The position numbers were made by a program, and so were the translations under genes. Of a stretch of DNA of 64,000 nt, positions 32,731 to 44,667 are shown piece by piece. The DNA is taken from the NCBI GenBank assembly GCA_034509755.1, contig CM067546.1, positions 31,518,383 to 31,582,382 on the forward strand. The letters are read 5' to 3'. The stretch's first letter is position 1, and each line of letters begins with the position of its first letter. This stretch comes from Anisodus tanguticus. Its lineage: Eukaryota; Streptophyta; Magnoliopsida; Solanales; Solanaceae. The notes beneath the pieces were generated by a model. That model searched no databases and was not told the DNA's origin. It was given only the letters and a program-made list of their open reading frames with translations.

Positions 32731-35690
32731 GCTCAAGGGTCGTGATTTTTCTTTTTGCTAAATATCCTTTATGATATTTCCTAAAATATGATCTTCATCA
32801 TGACGTTCCCTTTTTCCTTCCAGTATGCTGGATGACCCTGCTGTATTCTGGGTCATAGGGATTATCACTATCTGAATCCTCCAATCAGACTCCCACTTAA
32901 CAAACTGATTCTTTTCTTTAGGTCAATTTCTCTCCTACGTCCTCACATTAGTCAGGCTGCTAGTAGGTGAATGATTCTATTGTCAACTTAGCTTTATTTA
33001 CTAACTGGTGTACTAAAAACTCTTATATTTGTAGTATCTCAATCGTGAACACTTTATGAACAATGTCATTCAAATCTAAAGTGCACGTATCATCGTAGCT
33101 AACTCTCATTCATGGTATGAAAGGAATCTCTCATTTTGTACTTTCTCACTACTCATGATTAGAAACAACTCCTTTTCCTTACTTCTTTTGACACTTGTTT
33201 ACTTATTTTCTTACTTGTCGTACTCTTCCTAATTTCGAAATATTCGAGTATATATATACGTAATCTCAAACATTGATCCTGATTCTAATCCTTGGTATTA
33301 CCAATCCTTAAAAGGTGAGTTATTAACTTATTTCCTTATTCAGTATGTGGAATATTCTGAATAATTTGCATTACATGACGTTGGCCTACTATATCCAAAC
33401 CTGGTCAGTATAATTAGATTCGAATTCCTTCACTGGCCTCATGGCTAAGACTTTATGTCAATAGCACTTTGGGAAAAGATTTCCTTGATCTCATTAAGCT
33501 GTAAACCCATTACTTTATCTAACTCGTAGAACCTTTGGTCAGTTAAAAAATACTCATAGATATCTGTGTTTGCCTGACATTTTATCTTCATTATAATGCC
33601 ATTATCTCTCGCCATATATGTTTAATGTCTACCTTGTGTCCATAGGTGTCATTGGCCCCTGTTCACCTGGTTAGATGCTAACCTCGAGATTTACTCATTG
33701 TTACTTTCGTTTACTTACTTTCTGAAAGGTATGACTGCATATGTTGTGGAATCGATGCTTCGTACATTTAGATCCAATTCACAGTGTTACATGATCCAAT
33801 AACTTATCAAGATTTCTTGTGTTATCATTATTAGATCTCTCATCAATCGAGTGCTCATTCATCTTACCTTTACATTTCCATTTCAAGTTGCCTTGGGGGT
33901 CTCTTATCCCAAAGTATTTCTCCTAGTATCTTCCTGTACATCAGGGGTTCGTCACCTTTGGCCAAAGAGTTCTTACTATATTTCCTCTACCATTGGTCCT
34001 TACGCTGTTCTGGAGTAATCATACATTTGTGAAACCTGCATAACTATAACCTTATTCGCCTTTATCCTTCTTGTCGTAATCCTTTCTTCTACTCGTCGTT
34101 AAATGAAAAATGTTTCTATTTTGGTACTTGATCGTACCATTCCATTCATACTTATTAATTGTATTTATATTCCTTTGATTGTTCAATAATTTCCATCCTC
34201 AATTTCCCCTATCAAGTTATTGTTAAACAGAGGTTATCTAAAATTGTAATATGCTGCACAATGAAGCTGAAGACCTTGCCAATCCAATACCTATAGCACA
34301 CCTTTAGCTTATAACGTTGATACATATAATTCTTAATAATACGTGGTATCGCCCTTTACAAAAGGATGAGAGGCTTATGTCCCTTCCACTATCATGGACA
34401 ACTCGATCCTTATATGTGACTTGGCTCACTATTCTAGGTACGTCATCTTACATGATCTTCTTAAATTCATTGATGTTCACTCTTCAGATGATTCAATTGT
34501 GGTGATCCATTCTCGTTAATGATATCTTGGGACAATTCCCAACCTTTTATGGGTAAGGCATTATAATGTAGGTCGCACGTACATAATACATTCCCTTATT
34601 CTAATAAGCAAAATTCACCTTAAAACGTGTAGCTTTTCATAATCTAATAAACCTTCCAATGATGTCTTCTATTTTCTCATCTGTACAACTTATAATCTTC
34701 TTATCCTTACCTTACACATCAACGTAGGACACTCCAAAATATTTTGGCCATGGCTGCCATACTAAACCAATCCCCTGTACCTTTGCGACATAATCCGGCA
34801 TGCGCTCGACCATGTTGACTACAAAATGGTCGGGGCGGTCTCACTCGACCTTTACAATTTTGACCTTGAGATATTGGCATCTTTGAACCTTTTAAATATC
34901 AGCGATCCCTAACTAATAAACTCCCTAGGTTATAAGCTCCTTAACCCTTCAAGGGCCTATCTCTATCAGATGCTTTAGGATGAAATCATTCATGAGAGGC
35001 AACCAACTGATTCAATATCTGCACCGGTCTCCTTACATCCTAATCAGAAAGAGATAGGGTAGGACTGATAGTACATGAGCTTCCCTCAACCCCTCTGGTA
35101 GTACTAGATTCGTCGATAACTGGGAAAGCAACTTACTCATATCCTCTGACGGATTTGTCCCAATGGGAAGCATACTACTCGTATTTACACTCAATCTAAC
35201 TTCAATCTCCCTGCTAATCATAATCCTACTGGAAGAAGGCATTGCTGTAGTGGTGAACACGATAAGGTCTACAGAGCGAACCCTTACAATCTTCTACGTT
35301 CCGGTGCTTAGTACTTCATTTTCTTACTCCGCTTTCCCGTCTTGCATTATCTCTTCCGCATATAAGTAAAACAATTCCTCACAACCTCAAAAACTTTTAA
35401 CATAATACTGTCCTTCCGGCGAATCAATCATCTGGTAGAAATCACTCATTTATTTACTGGCTACAAATATGAACTAACAGAAGTCTTTTAGATAATTGGC
35501 ATTACTGAAACAATATCATGCACGAGTTAAACTTGAATTTTTAAAACTCAACTCTACTACACAATCTATGAGATAAAAGAATGGAAACCATCCCTAAATG
35601 CCTTGCAGCCTCCGGTTTATAAGTGTGGCACACAACACACCCATAAACAAGACTCTACCAGACACGGCTTGCAGACTCTCTAGGACAGAC
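32731..35690 (-). other. gypsy II 5' interior, unrecognised
   Basis: This 3-kb stretch should hold gag, protease, RT and RNase H. I find no CCHC knuckle, DTG/DSG triad or YVDD box in any frame by eye. Longest frames are 62-75 codons (for example 35033-35260 minus) and match nothing I know. It is either very decayed or replaced by non-coding sequence. Confidence 0.45.
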
Positions 35691-35693
35691 CTA

Positions 35694-35708
35694 CTCTGAT
35701 ACAAAGAT
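35694..35708 (-). other. Primer-binding site region of gypsy II
   Basis: Element-strand TTTGTATCAGAG, three bases from the LTR, matches the initiator tRNA-Met complement TGGTATCAGAG with one change in the core. Confidence 0.6.
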
Positions 35709-37659
35709 TGTCACGACCCAAACCGGAGGGCCATGACGGGCACCAGGACATTACCTGCCGAGCACCACTCTTCACATACTTACCAGCTAACCGAAACCAA
35801 TCATGGCCACAAGGGCCGTTACCAAACCATTCGGTGACACATACATCACAGCCGACAGGGCCATACATAACTACTATACATAGGACAATTGTCTACAAGC
35901 CTCTAAAGAGTATGTACATCACAAGGATGGGCCCCGCCATACCCATATACATATGGAAAATATCATACTGATACTAGTCTGCAACTTTGGAACAAATAGA
36001 GAGCTCCAACATCAGCTGAACCACCAACCTACTAGCGCGAACCGTACCACTATTTACCTGATCTTGCGGGCATGAAACGCAGCGTCCCCCGATAAAAGAG
36101 ACGTCAATATGACTGATGTACTAAGTATTTCAGGCATGAACAATAACATAACAGAGATACATGAATAAACTGAAGCAATAACTGCCGTCAGAAATAGCCG
36201 ACAGACAACAGCAGACCAGCAGTGAATGCCTCTGAGGGCCCTAATATACGTAAATGTCATGCACAATGTAAATGTGTTAAACATATATATATTGGCCACA
36301 CAAGAGAATCTTCCTTCCCATAACAGCCTCTGTGGGCATCATTTCATTTCATCCTCTATGGGCATAATCATTATCATATTAGCCTCACAAGGGCATCTTC
36401 CTTTTCATGATATCTGTACCAGCTGCAGGCGGTGACGCGTATATAACGCCATTCCCTTTTCCCTATCCCCTACATATATATATAGATATCATATAGTAGT
36501 GTATATAACACATGTGGGTCCAGGGTAATACATGAATATAATGCAAATGCATGAATGATAATAAAATATTCTGAACTTATCGAATGACATAATATCCTTG
36601 TACCTTCGGCTAACATTGGGAATATTAACATGTACGTTCAGCTAATATTGGGAATATCAACATCTTTCCCAGATACCTCAATAAGGATTTAGGAACATAT
36701 TTAGGCATGCTTTTAACATAGGAAATTATTAACTATTAAGAGTAGAATAATTTATGGAATAATATTATGGTTATGTTTCGTACATAGAACATGCCAAAAG
36801 AAAGAAGGATTTTCCTTAACATACCTTAGCCATTTTGTATCCACAATATAACTAAAGAAGTCCATAAAGAACTTCAATCTTATTTTTCAAGAAACCCTCT
36901 TCTTCCAACTTACTTCACTTCGAAGAAACCTTCAATTTGCTAAAACCCGAAGAACAATTGATGTTGAATTACGAAATTAATGTGGGGCGTAGCCTCTGCA
37001 TTGTTCTTCGCAATTTCTTTCGCATAGAATTCCATTAAGAAGATTATATATGCCTATACATACATGGCATATGCATTTCTGCCCCATTCTTTGGACGTTG
37101 CTTCCCAAAAACAAAAGCAGCCAAGAAGAGATAATTAAATCCAATTATAGAAACTTTTTCTCTACTTCTTTAATGGTTTTTGGGGCCCACACCCCACCCT
37201 AGTCCACAAGTTGACACCTTAGTTCTATGTGTCAAGAATATGTACTGCTAAAGTCATTAATCACTAATATATAATCACCACAGGCCACATCTATTTTAAT
37301 GCCACATAATCACTAATAACTTTCATGTCTTCCACTAATTCAACACACACCCAATTACACACATAATTAATTTCTTGATCCCAATTTACTTAAATCTTGA
37401 TGACTTATAAAACCTTCATATACTCAATGTCATAATCGTGCAATATCTCTAGTCCATATCCTCTTTATGCACATACCAAATATTATTTTCGATCCTCGTC
37501 ATCACACTTGTTTCGTCCAAAATTATTTCGGGGTTTTATCCTTTTATATAATTAGTTTTTCATTTGCGTACGTGAATATGACCAAAATCCTCCAACACGT
37601 GGGTCTATTTACATACGCCTAGTGACTCAAACCATGTCCCGAAAGTACGGGATGTTACA
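35709..37659 (-). repeat. 5' LTR of gypsy II
   Basis: 1951 bp, TGTCACGACCC to GATGTTACA. Relative to its partner it carries an extra segment of about 53 bp (36189-36241) and a small local expansion near 36335-36360. Confidence 0.85.
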
Positions 37660-37664
37660 GCTAA

Positions 37665-38400
37665 GCTGGAGGTTTGGAGACAGACTCTGGAGTATAAAGG
37701 GTTCAGGATAAATAGACCAAGATAGAATACTTGGAGTGCAAGTCAGTAACGGGAGTGATCTTGAGACAGGCGTGGAGATGAGGCTTGGTACTCAGGTCAT
37801 TCCAAATAAAGGGTGCTTCAAGTACCTCGGGTCTATTATCCAAGGGAATTGGGAGACTGATGACGATGTCACACATCGTATTGGGGCAGGGTGAATGAAA
37901 TGGAGGCTCACATCTGGAATCTTGTGGGATAAAAAGGTGCCACCAAAATGTGAAGGCAAGTTCTATTGGGTGGTGGTTAGATCGACTATGTTGTATGGGG
38001 AAGAGTGTTGGTCGGTCAAGACTTCGCACACCCGAATGATAAAAGTTGCGGAGATGAGGATGTTAAGATGGATGTGTGGGCATACAAGGAGGGATAAAAT
38101 TAGAAATAATGATATTTGAGATAGAGTAGGAGTGGCCTCGGTGGAGGATACGATGCGGGAAGAGAGGTTGAGATGGTTCGAGCATGTGTAGAGGAGAGAC
38201 GCAAATGCCCCAGTGCGAAGGTGTGAGAGGTTGGCTATGGACGGGTACATGAGGAGTAGAGGTAGGCCGTGGAAGTATTGGGGAGAGGTGATTAGATGGG
38301 ATATGGCGCAGGTGCAACTCACTGAGGACATGACCTTAGATAGGGGGTTATGGAGGACACGTATTAGGGTAGAAGGGTAGTAGGTAGTCCAGCGTAGTCA
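37665..38400 (+). pseudogene. LINE protein, C-terminal half
   Basis: Continues the RT reading frame after the gypsy insertion: KLEVWRQTLEYKGFRINR, then in shifting frames DDVTHRIGAG, WRLTSGILWDKKVPPKCEGK, VVVRSTMLYGEECW, MRMLRWMCGHTRRDKIRN, and LTEDMTLDR. These are the conserved C-terminal blocks of plant RTE-like elements. At least three frame changes are needed to read it through. The best open stretch is 37895-38119 (74 codons). Confidence 0.8.
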
Positions 38401-38765
38401 TACCTACGCTTACAAACTGGTAGTTGTAGTATTATTATTGTAGGCTCGCTTAGCCTATCATACTAGTAGGCACAATATTTCTTTATAGTCCCTTGTCATT
38501 CGATTTATGTTGCTATGTGTATTTTGTTTGTCTTATTTACTTTCATTAATTATTGCTTCTTTTTGCTTCCTTTTCTTTTTCAGAATTCGGTATCATGACT
38601 TACCCAGTTTGTTTGTCTTACTTTGCTTGGGCTTGTGCTTTGTCTTGAGTCGATGGTCTCTCCGAAATAATCATTCTAACTACCAAGGTAGATGTAAGGT
38701 TTGCGTACACTCTACCCTCCCCAGACCTCACATTGTAGGATTTCACTAGGTATGTTGTTGTTGTT
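38401..38765 (+). repeat. LINE 3' untranslated region
   Basis: Non-coding tail ending with AAGGTAGATGTAAGGTTTGC, TACCCTCCCCAGACC and a GTTGTTGTTG run. The same phrases end the LINE fragment at 26260-26350, showing both belong to one family. Confidence 0.7.
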
Positions 38766-38982
38766 TATATTATTTTATTTTAATTTAAAAAGTCATCTCC
38801 ATAACTCACACTGCTTCATGTTTATAACTTCTACTCTAAATTAGTATTAGTAATTAATTTCATAATTTCCAATTTAATGTATAAATTATGACACCTAATT
38901 AAAAATACTCTAACATGGTATTGCCATTCAAATAAATTGAGGGTATTGTAGAATGGATGACGAGAACAAGAGCACAAAATTG

Positions 38983-39843
38983 TGTGGGATACAACAAATG
39001 CAGGGAATGGAATGTAAGTAAATATTACAATAGCTAGAAAGGATAAACTAAAGAATACAACAAAATTGGAAATCAAGAATGAAACAAACTCCTTTGTGAT
39101 TTACTGAGTCGAGTGATGACACTCTGTCTTTAAGACAAGATTGCCACATATATTTCCTTTTACGTTGTTGGGCAATAGTATCCCAAGATACAACAACAAC
39201 TTAACAATTGAGCAAAGGAAACTCAAGTGTTACTCTTGAAGAACTTTGAGTATAGTAAACTTTTAGAGAGGAAGAAGATAAATTCAGAAATTTTGTAGTA
39301 TTTTCTAAGTGTTGTGAGAAATTGAGCCAAAGGCCTCAATTTATAGTGTAATGAGATGACCCTTCAACTAGCCAACTAATGACCTTTAATAGCCATGTAA
39401 TGGCACTTGATGGAGGGGTTACATTCAGCCAAATAATGGGAGAATTCATGTGACAAGTAATGGAGATTCAATGCTCCAAAACCAACCCAAAGGTCAGAAC
39501 TTTCCAACTTCCCATCGCAGCATTCTGCCTCCGAAATGCCGCGGCTCTGCGAATTAGCGTCACGGCCCTTCGCGGTGACTTCCGACTCATTTCATCTTAC
39601 ATTTCGTACACTTCTTCCTTCGTTTACCAATGTGGAATACTATGTCATTTTGCCAATAACCGTCCATCATTCTATGTCTCAAACGTATTACATACATACC
39701 AATATCTCTTTCACTAATTAAATTTGCGATACTTGGCATAACGCGTGCACGTGTGTGAAATGACATTTTCGACGTGCGGGCCCCAATTGTTTTAGTCATA
39801 AATAATGAGATATACTTAATTCCACATTTGTAAATTTCCAACA
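38983..39843 (-). repeat. 3' LTR of copia III
   Basis: 861 bp, TGTGGGATACAAC to TTCCAACA, followed by ATCCCCTCTTGG (polypurine tract on the element strand, 39844-39855). It is about 50 bp shorter than the 5' LTR, mainly because its GC-rich GCCGCGGC block (around 39535-39585) is shorter. Confidence 0.88.
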
Positions 39844-40515
39844 ATCCCCTCTTGGAAGAGATTTTGGCGCACTCACATGGTGCCTTTTCTAAGAATCTTT
39901 CAGCGGACCGATGTTGCATCTGGATAAGTAGCTTCCGCTTTGAACCTTCCATAGTTGAATACCATCGGACTTACTTACTGCGCGGTGAACGTGATGTATT
40001 GAACCATCAATGTTTAGTGTAAGCCAAGTCAACAGTACCAACACAACAACTTCCCTTACTTTGTTCTTCGTAATGTTTTGCCCGTTGTGGCCGTGGACAC
40101 TTCTTGGATTCTTAAGTGCGTTAATTTGAGGCGGCCTGTCCTTGAACTTAAATAGGTGGTCTCTTACAACGTATCCTACTATACCCCACTTTACAAGTGT
40201 TAGGAACCATCAAAAGTTTCCTCAAACCTAACCTCAACCGGTGATGATCATTAAAGGTTTTGGAAACTTAACCTTTACCCACCCTGCAGATAGCACTTAT
40301 CGTCTATCGTGGGAATGGCTTTGGATTGATGTTCCTTTAGAGAAATCACCATCTGTAGTGCTCATGCTTCCACCAAAGTTCTCAACTGAACCTTTACAAC
40401 TTAGTTTTCCCATTGAACTTAATTCCTGGGATCTCCAGTCAGTAAGGTTGGGTTACCACCGTATTGGTCCTTATACCTTGGGTTTTAAGCCCATTCCCCT
40501 AGACAGGCAAAACAT

Positions 40516-42240
40516 CTAATCTTTGGGTAAGCCCTTTGTCAGTGGGTCTGCTATGTTATCCTTTGATTTTATGTAATTAATGGATATGATACTTGTGCTG
40601 ATCATCTGCCTAACAATCTTATGCCTCCTTCGAATATGACGAGACTTGCCATTGTACATAGAACTCCATGTCATTTCTAGAGCCGACTGACTGTCGCAGT
40701 GGATTATTACAGAAGGTACGGGTTTGTCCCAACAAGGAATATCCTCTAAGAAGTCGTGAAGCCACTCAACTTCTTCTCCTGCTTTGTCTAAAGAGATAAA
40801 CTTCGATTCCATCATCGATCGGGCGATGCAAGTTTGCTTAGAGGATTTCCAAGACACAGCCCCACCACCAATTGTAAATACATACCAACTGGTGGACTTG
40901 GTGTTCTCTATATCAGATATCCAGTTTGCATCACTGTACCCCTCTAGTACAACTGGATATCTCGAATAATGTTACCTGTAATTTAGCGTGTATTTGAGGT
41001 ATTGTAGTACCCGATTCAATGCCTTCCAATGATAATTACTCGGATTATAGGTAAACCTAGCCAACTTGTTAACTGCATAAGCAATCTCAGGTCGGGTGCA
41101 ATTTGTTATGTACATCAAACTACCAATCACCTGAGCATATTGCTCCTGGCATGCGGGTACACCACAATTTTTGTCAAGCTTTTGATTTCTATCCATTGGT
41201 GACTTCATAGACGAACTTTCAAACATCTCAAGCTTTCTCAACACATCCTCGATGTAGTGAGACTTTGATAAGACTAGTCCGTCAGATGTCTTAGAGATCT
41301 TTATCCCTAAGATGACATATGTGATACCCATATCCTTCATGTCAAATCATTGTTTTAACATGTTCTTAGTCTCTAGAATCAAGCTAGATCTGCTCCATTT
41401 GATCAATATGTCATCTACGTACATGCATATCATGACGAACGAGTCAAAGTTACCTTTCATGTAGACACATTTGTCACACTTATTAATGGAGAAACCCTTC
41501 AATAGTAGAGTACTATCAAATTTTTTGTGCCATTGCTTCGGGGCTTGTTTCAACCCGTACAGAGATTTGACAAGCCGACAGACTTTCTTCTCTTTCCCTG
41601 GAACCACATACCATTCAGGTTGTTCCATAAAAAATTCTTCTTCCAAATCACCATTTAGGAAAGTTGTCTTGACATCCATTTGATATACCTCAAGGTCACG
41701 CAATATTGCGATTGAAATGGATACTCATATGGACGTCATCCTAGACACCGGGGAGTACGTGTCAAAGTAGTGAAGGCCTTCCTTCTGCTAATAGCCCTTG
41801 ACTACCAACCTGGCCTTGTACTTATCTATAGACTCATCTGCTTTATACTTCTGTTTGAGTATCCACTTACAACTCAACGGTTTATTTCCCAGAGGAAGAT
41901 CAACCAACTCCCAAGTATGGTTATGCAGGATAAAGTGTATTTCACTCTCAATAGCTTCTTTCCAGAGCGGTGCCTCTGGAGTTGACAATGCTTCAGTAAT
42001 TTTCCTTGGTTTATCATCAACCATATAAGCTACAAAGTCAGGACCGAAGGTTTTATCCTTCCTGTCCCTTTTACTTCGCCTCAGTTTCATCTCTGGAGTC
42101 TTCAAGTTTTGAGAATCTGGAACACTAGATTTTGGATATTCAGCCACTTCGAAGTCCACTAGATCTGAACCATCTAGATTCAGATAGTCAACGACTCCCG
42201 GTTCCTGAGAGCTTTGTTCATAACTTCATTTGCGGGAGGT
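40516..42240 (-). pseudogene. copia III RT and RNase H
   Basis: RNase H is at 40516-40857 (SWKSSKQTCIARSMMESKFI, KDNIADPLTKGL). RT lies at 40972-41703 in two frames: DVKTTFLNGDLEEEFFMEQP, SLYGLKQAPKQWH, the intact catalytic box CMYVDDILI, and then YAVNKLARF. The linker to integrase is at 41788-42159 (PLWKEAIESEIHFILHNHTW). Frame breaks lie near 41343, 40960 and 41750. Active-site Asp pair is retained, unlike copia I and IV. Confidence 0.85.
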
Positions 42241-42249
42241 TATGTCTTT

Positions 42250-43100
42250 TTACTTTCTAGGAAATGTATCTTCAAAGAATTGAGCATTCCTTGATTCCAT
42301 GATTGTACCCCCGTGGATATCTGAATTATGCACTAAGAAGCGATAAGCACTACTGTTATTTGCATATCCGATGAAAATGCAATCTACAGTCTTAGGCCCA
42401 ATTTTGACCTGCTTTGGCTTGGGTACTTCGACCTTTGTCAAACAACCCCACACATTTAAATATTTATAGGTGGGTTTTTTCCCTTCTATGATCCATATGG
42501 AGTTTTGTCCTTACCCTTATGTGGGACTCTGTTAAGAATTGTATTAGCGGTAAGGACGACTTCTCCCCACATGTTTTGGGGAAGACCGAAATTGATGAGC
42601 AATACATTCATCATTTACTTCAATGTGCGATTCTTATGTTCCACCACACCGTTCGACTGAGGTGAGTATGGAGCCATCGTTTGATGAACAATTCCCGATT
42701 CGGCATATTATTACTCAAATGGCGCTATATATTCTCTCCCTTTATCGCTACAAATGGATTTAATCTGCATGCTTAGTTGGTTCTCAACTTCTGCTTTGTA
42801 ACGTCAGAACGCTTCAAAGGCTTCATCTTTACTTTTCAACAAGTAAAGGTAACAATACCTTGTGCTATCATCAATGAATGTCACAAAGTACTTGTTCCCC
42901 CCTCTAGTTTGTGCAAACTTCAAATCACATATATTTGTGTGAATAAGTTCTAGAGGAGCGGTATTCCTTTCGACGGATCGAAAAGAAATCTTTGTGATTT
43001 TTGCCTCTACGCACACCTCACACTTATATTGAGGGTTTACGTCGATAGACGGAAACAACTCAACTTTACCAACCTTTGGATGGACTTGTAGTTAACATGT
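42250..43100 (-). pseudogene. copia III integrase
   Basis: Fragment 42804-43058 has the start of the catalytic core (CEVCVEAKITKISFRSVERN, then GGNKYFVTFIDDSTRYCYLY). The middle, 42460-42800, is frame-shifted but still shows the NRTL and MLPNF regions by eye. 42250-42453 is the C-terminal end (KTVDCIFIGYANNSSAYRFL). The zinc-binding HHCC part is only partly preserved. Confidence 0.75.
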
Positions 43101-43366
43101 CCTAATCTATGATGCCATAAATTAGAGGACTCAAGCAAGTGAAAAGAAACTTCAATATTATTTCTTGCACGTAATACAGACATGGCGTTAACTTTTTAGA
43201 GGCCTTCACAGATGAAGCCCCTTCCCACAAACGTTCCATTCTTGGTGATTACAAATTTATTGGACAAAAACACTAGCCTAAAACTAGCATTAACCAATAA
43301 ATAACTTGAAATTAAATTTCTCCTAATCTCAGGGACATGCATCACCTCCTTCAGAGCGAGCTCCTT

Positions 43367-44640
43367 TCATGAACTCATCTTCAGGACTACCTTTCCTACC
43401 CCCAGCACGTCAGAGGAAGCATTGTTACCCATGAACAACTTCTTATTTGTAACTCGTGTATAAGTGGAGAAGGCATCTCTATTGGAACAGATGTGTCTTA
43501 TAGCACCCGTGTCCATCCACCAATGCATGGGATTCTCAACAAGGTTTGCTTCAAGCACCACCGCTGAGAACTCCTCAATCATGTCGTCCAGAAACCTATC
43601 TTTAACGACGTTAACCTGTGCCTTGCCCTTAGCCTTGGCCTTCTTTTGTTGCTCAGTCTTAAGCTTACGGCAGTCCTTGATCATGTGACCAAGTTTCCCA
43701 CACTGGTGACAGTTTCCTTTGAACTTCTCCGCCGTTTGGGTCTTGCCGTCTTTCTGGAACTTGCGCTTCTTGTTTGGGTTCCCTTTGGCCTCAGCCAGAT
43801 TTGCCTTTGCCTCAGCGGGTTGTTTACCCCTAGGCAAGACCTTCTTATTAACTTCCTGAATCTGGAGTTTGATAATAAGTTCTTTAAAGGTCATTTCCTT
43901 TGTTTTGAGTTTTAAGTAACTCATAAACTCATTCCACGAGGGAGGTAACTTTTCAATCAGCGATGCAACAAAAAACTGCTCATTTGGTTTCATACCTTCC
44001 AAATCCAGGTGATGTAGAATCATTTGGAATTCCTAGACTTGGGACATCACTGTTTTACTATCCACAATTTGAAATTTCAGGAATTTCCCAACGATGAATT
44101 TCTTAGTACCTGCATCTTGTGCGTTGTACTTCTTTTGCAGCTTCTCTCATAACTCTTTAGCAGTGCCTATGGTGCAATACACCGTGTAGAGAGGGTCTGA
44201 CAAGCAGTTTAAAATATAGTTCTTACACATGAAATCACTATGACTCCCTGCATCAAGAACCATCTTCATGCCATTAATGACATGGATACCTTGGCCCCAT
44301 TCAGTCGTTTCAGTAGGCGAAGGGTCCATTTCATCTCCAGCTTGTGGAGGATCTTCTGTTAGGAAATGAGCCATTCCCATAACAGTTAGATAGAATAACA
44401 TCTTATGTTTCCATCTCTTGAAGTTGGAGCCCATGAACTTTTTTGGACGTTCATGGTGGAATCCAGCGGGTGGAGGGACGACAACGTTTCCTTGAGCAGC
44501 AGAAAAGGAATTTGATGAGCCTTGAGCAATCGGAAAGGCATTGAGTGTGCTTGAGTAGTGGGGAAGGCATATGGGTTTCCTTGAGTAGCAACAGCAGCAG
44601 AATCAGAAGCGAGTTATTCTCTTCCAGTCATCTTTCTAAG
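43367..44640 (-). pseudogene. copia III gag-protease
   Basis: Gag N-terminus in 44147-44434 (NFKRWKHKMLFYLTVMGMAH). The second part, 43367-44023, is a 218-codon frame with a canonical zinc knuckle CHQCGKLGHMIKDC (CX2CX4HX4C) and a Lys-rich linker. It ends with the protease start WWMDTGAIRHICSN, where D-T-G is intact. Between 44024 and 44146 the frame is broken (SQVQEFQMIL side). This is one of the better preserved gag proteins in the window. Confidence 0.85.
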
Positions 44641-44667
44641 TACCTACAATGAATCTTGTCTTAAAAT

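Larger units (their letters stand above)
29499..37659 (-). mobile_element. Ty3/gypsy-type element II inserted in the LINE
   Basis: 8.16 kb bounded by two LTRs (29499-31390 and 35709-37659), each TGTCAC...GTTACA. Flanking 5-mers are ACTAA (29494-29498) and GCTAA (37660-37664), one mismatch apart. Orientation is minus: the polypurine tract lies beside the left LTR and the primer site beside the right one. The interior is only 4.3 kb and contains a damaged integrase region. I could not find RT, RNase H, protease or gag in it. Confidence 0.85.
28930..38765 (+). mobile_element. RTE-type LINE, split by gypsy II
   Basis: LINE sequence occupies 28930-29498 and 37665-38765; the gap is gypsy II plus one target repeat. 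It is 5'-truncated, starting inside the RT (IPLYKNK). The 3' end carries AAGGTAGATGTAAGGTTTGC and finishes in GTTGTTGTTG repeats (to about 38765), typical of plant RTE elements. The two halves join in frame of sense: R-V-N-(A/T)-K-L-E-V-W. Confidence 0.85.
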
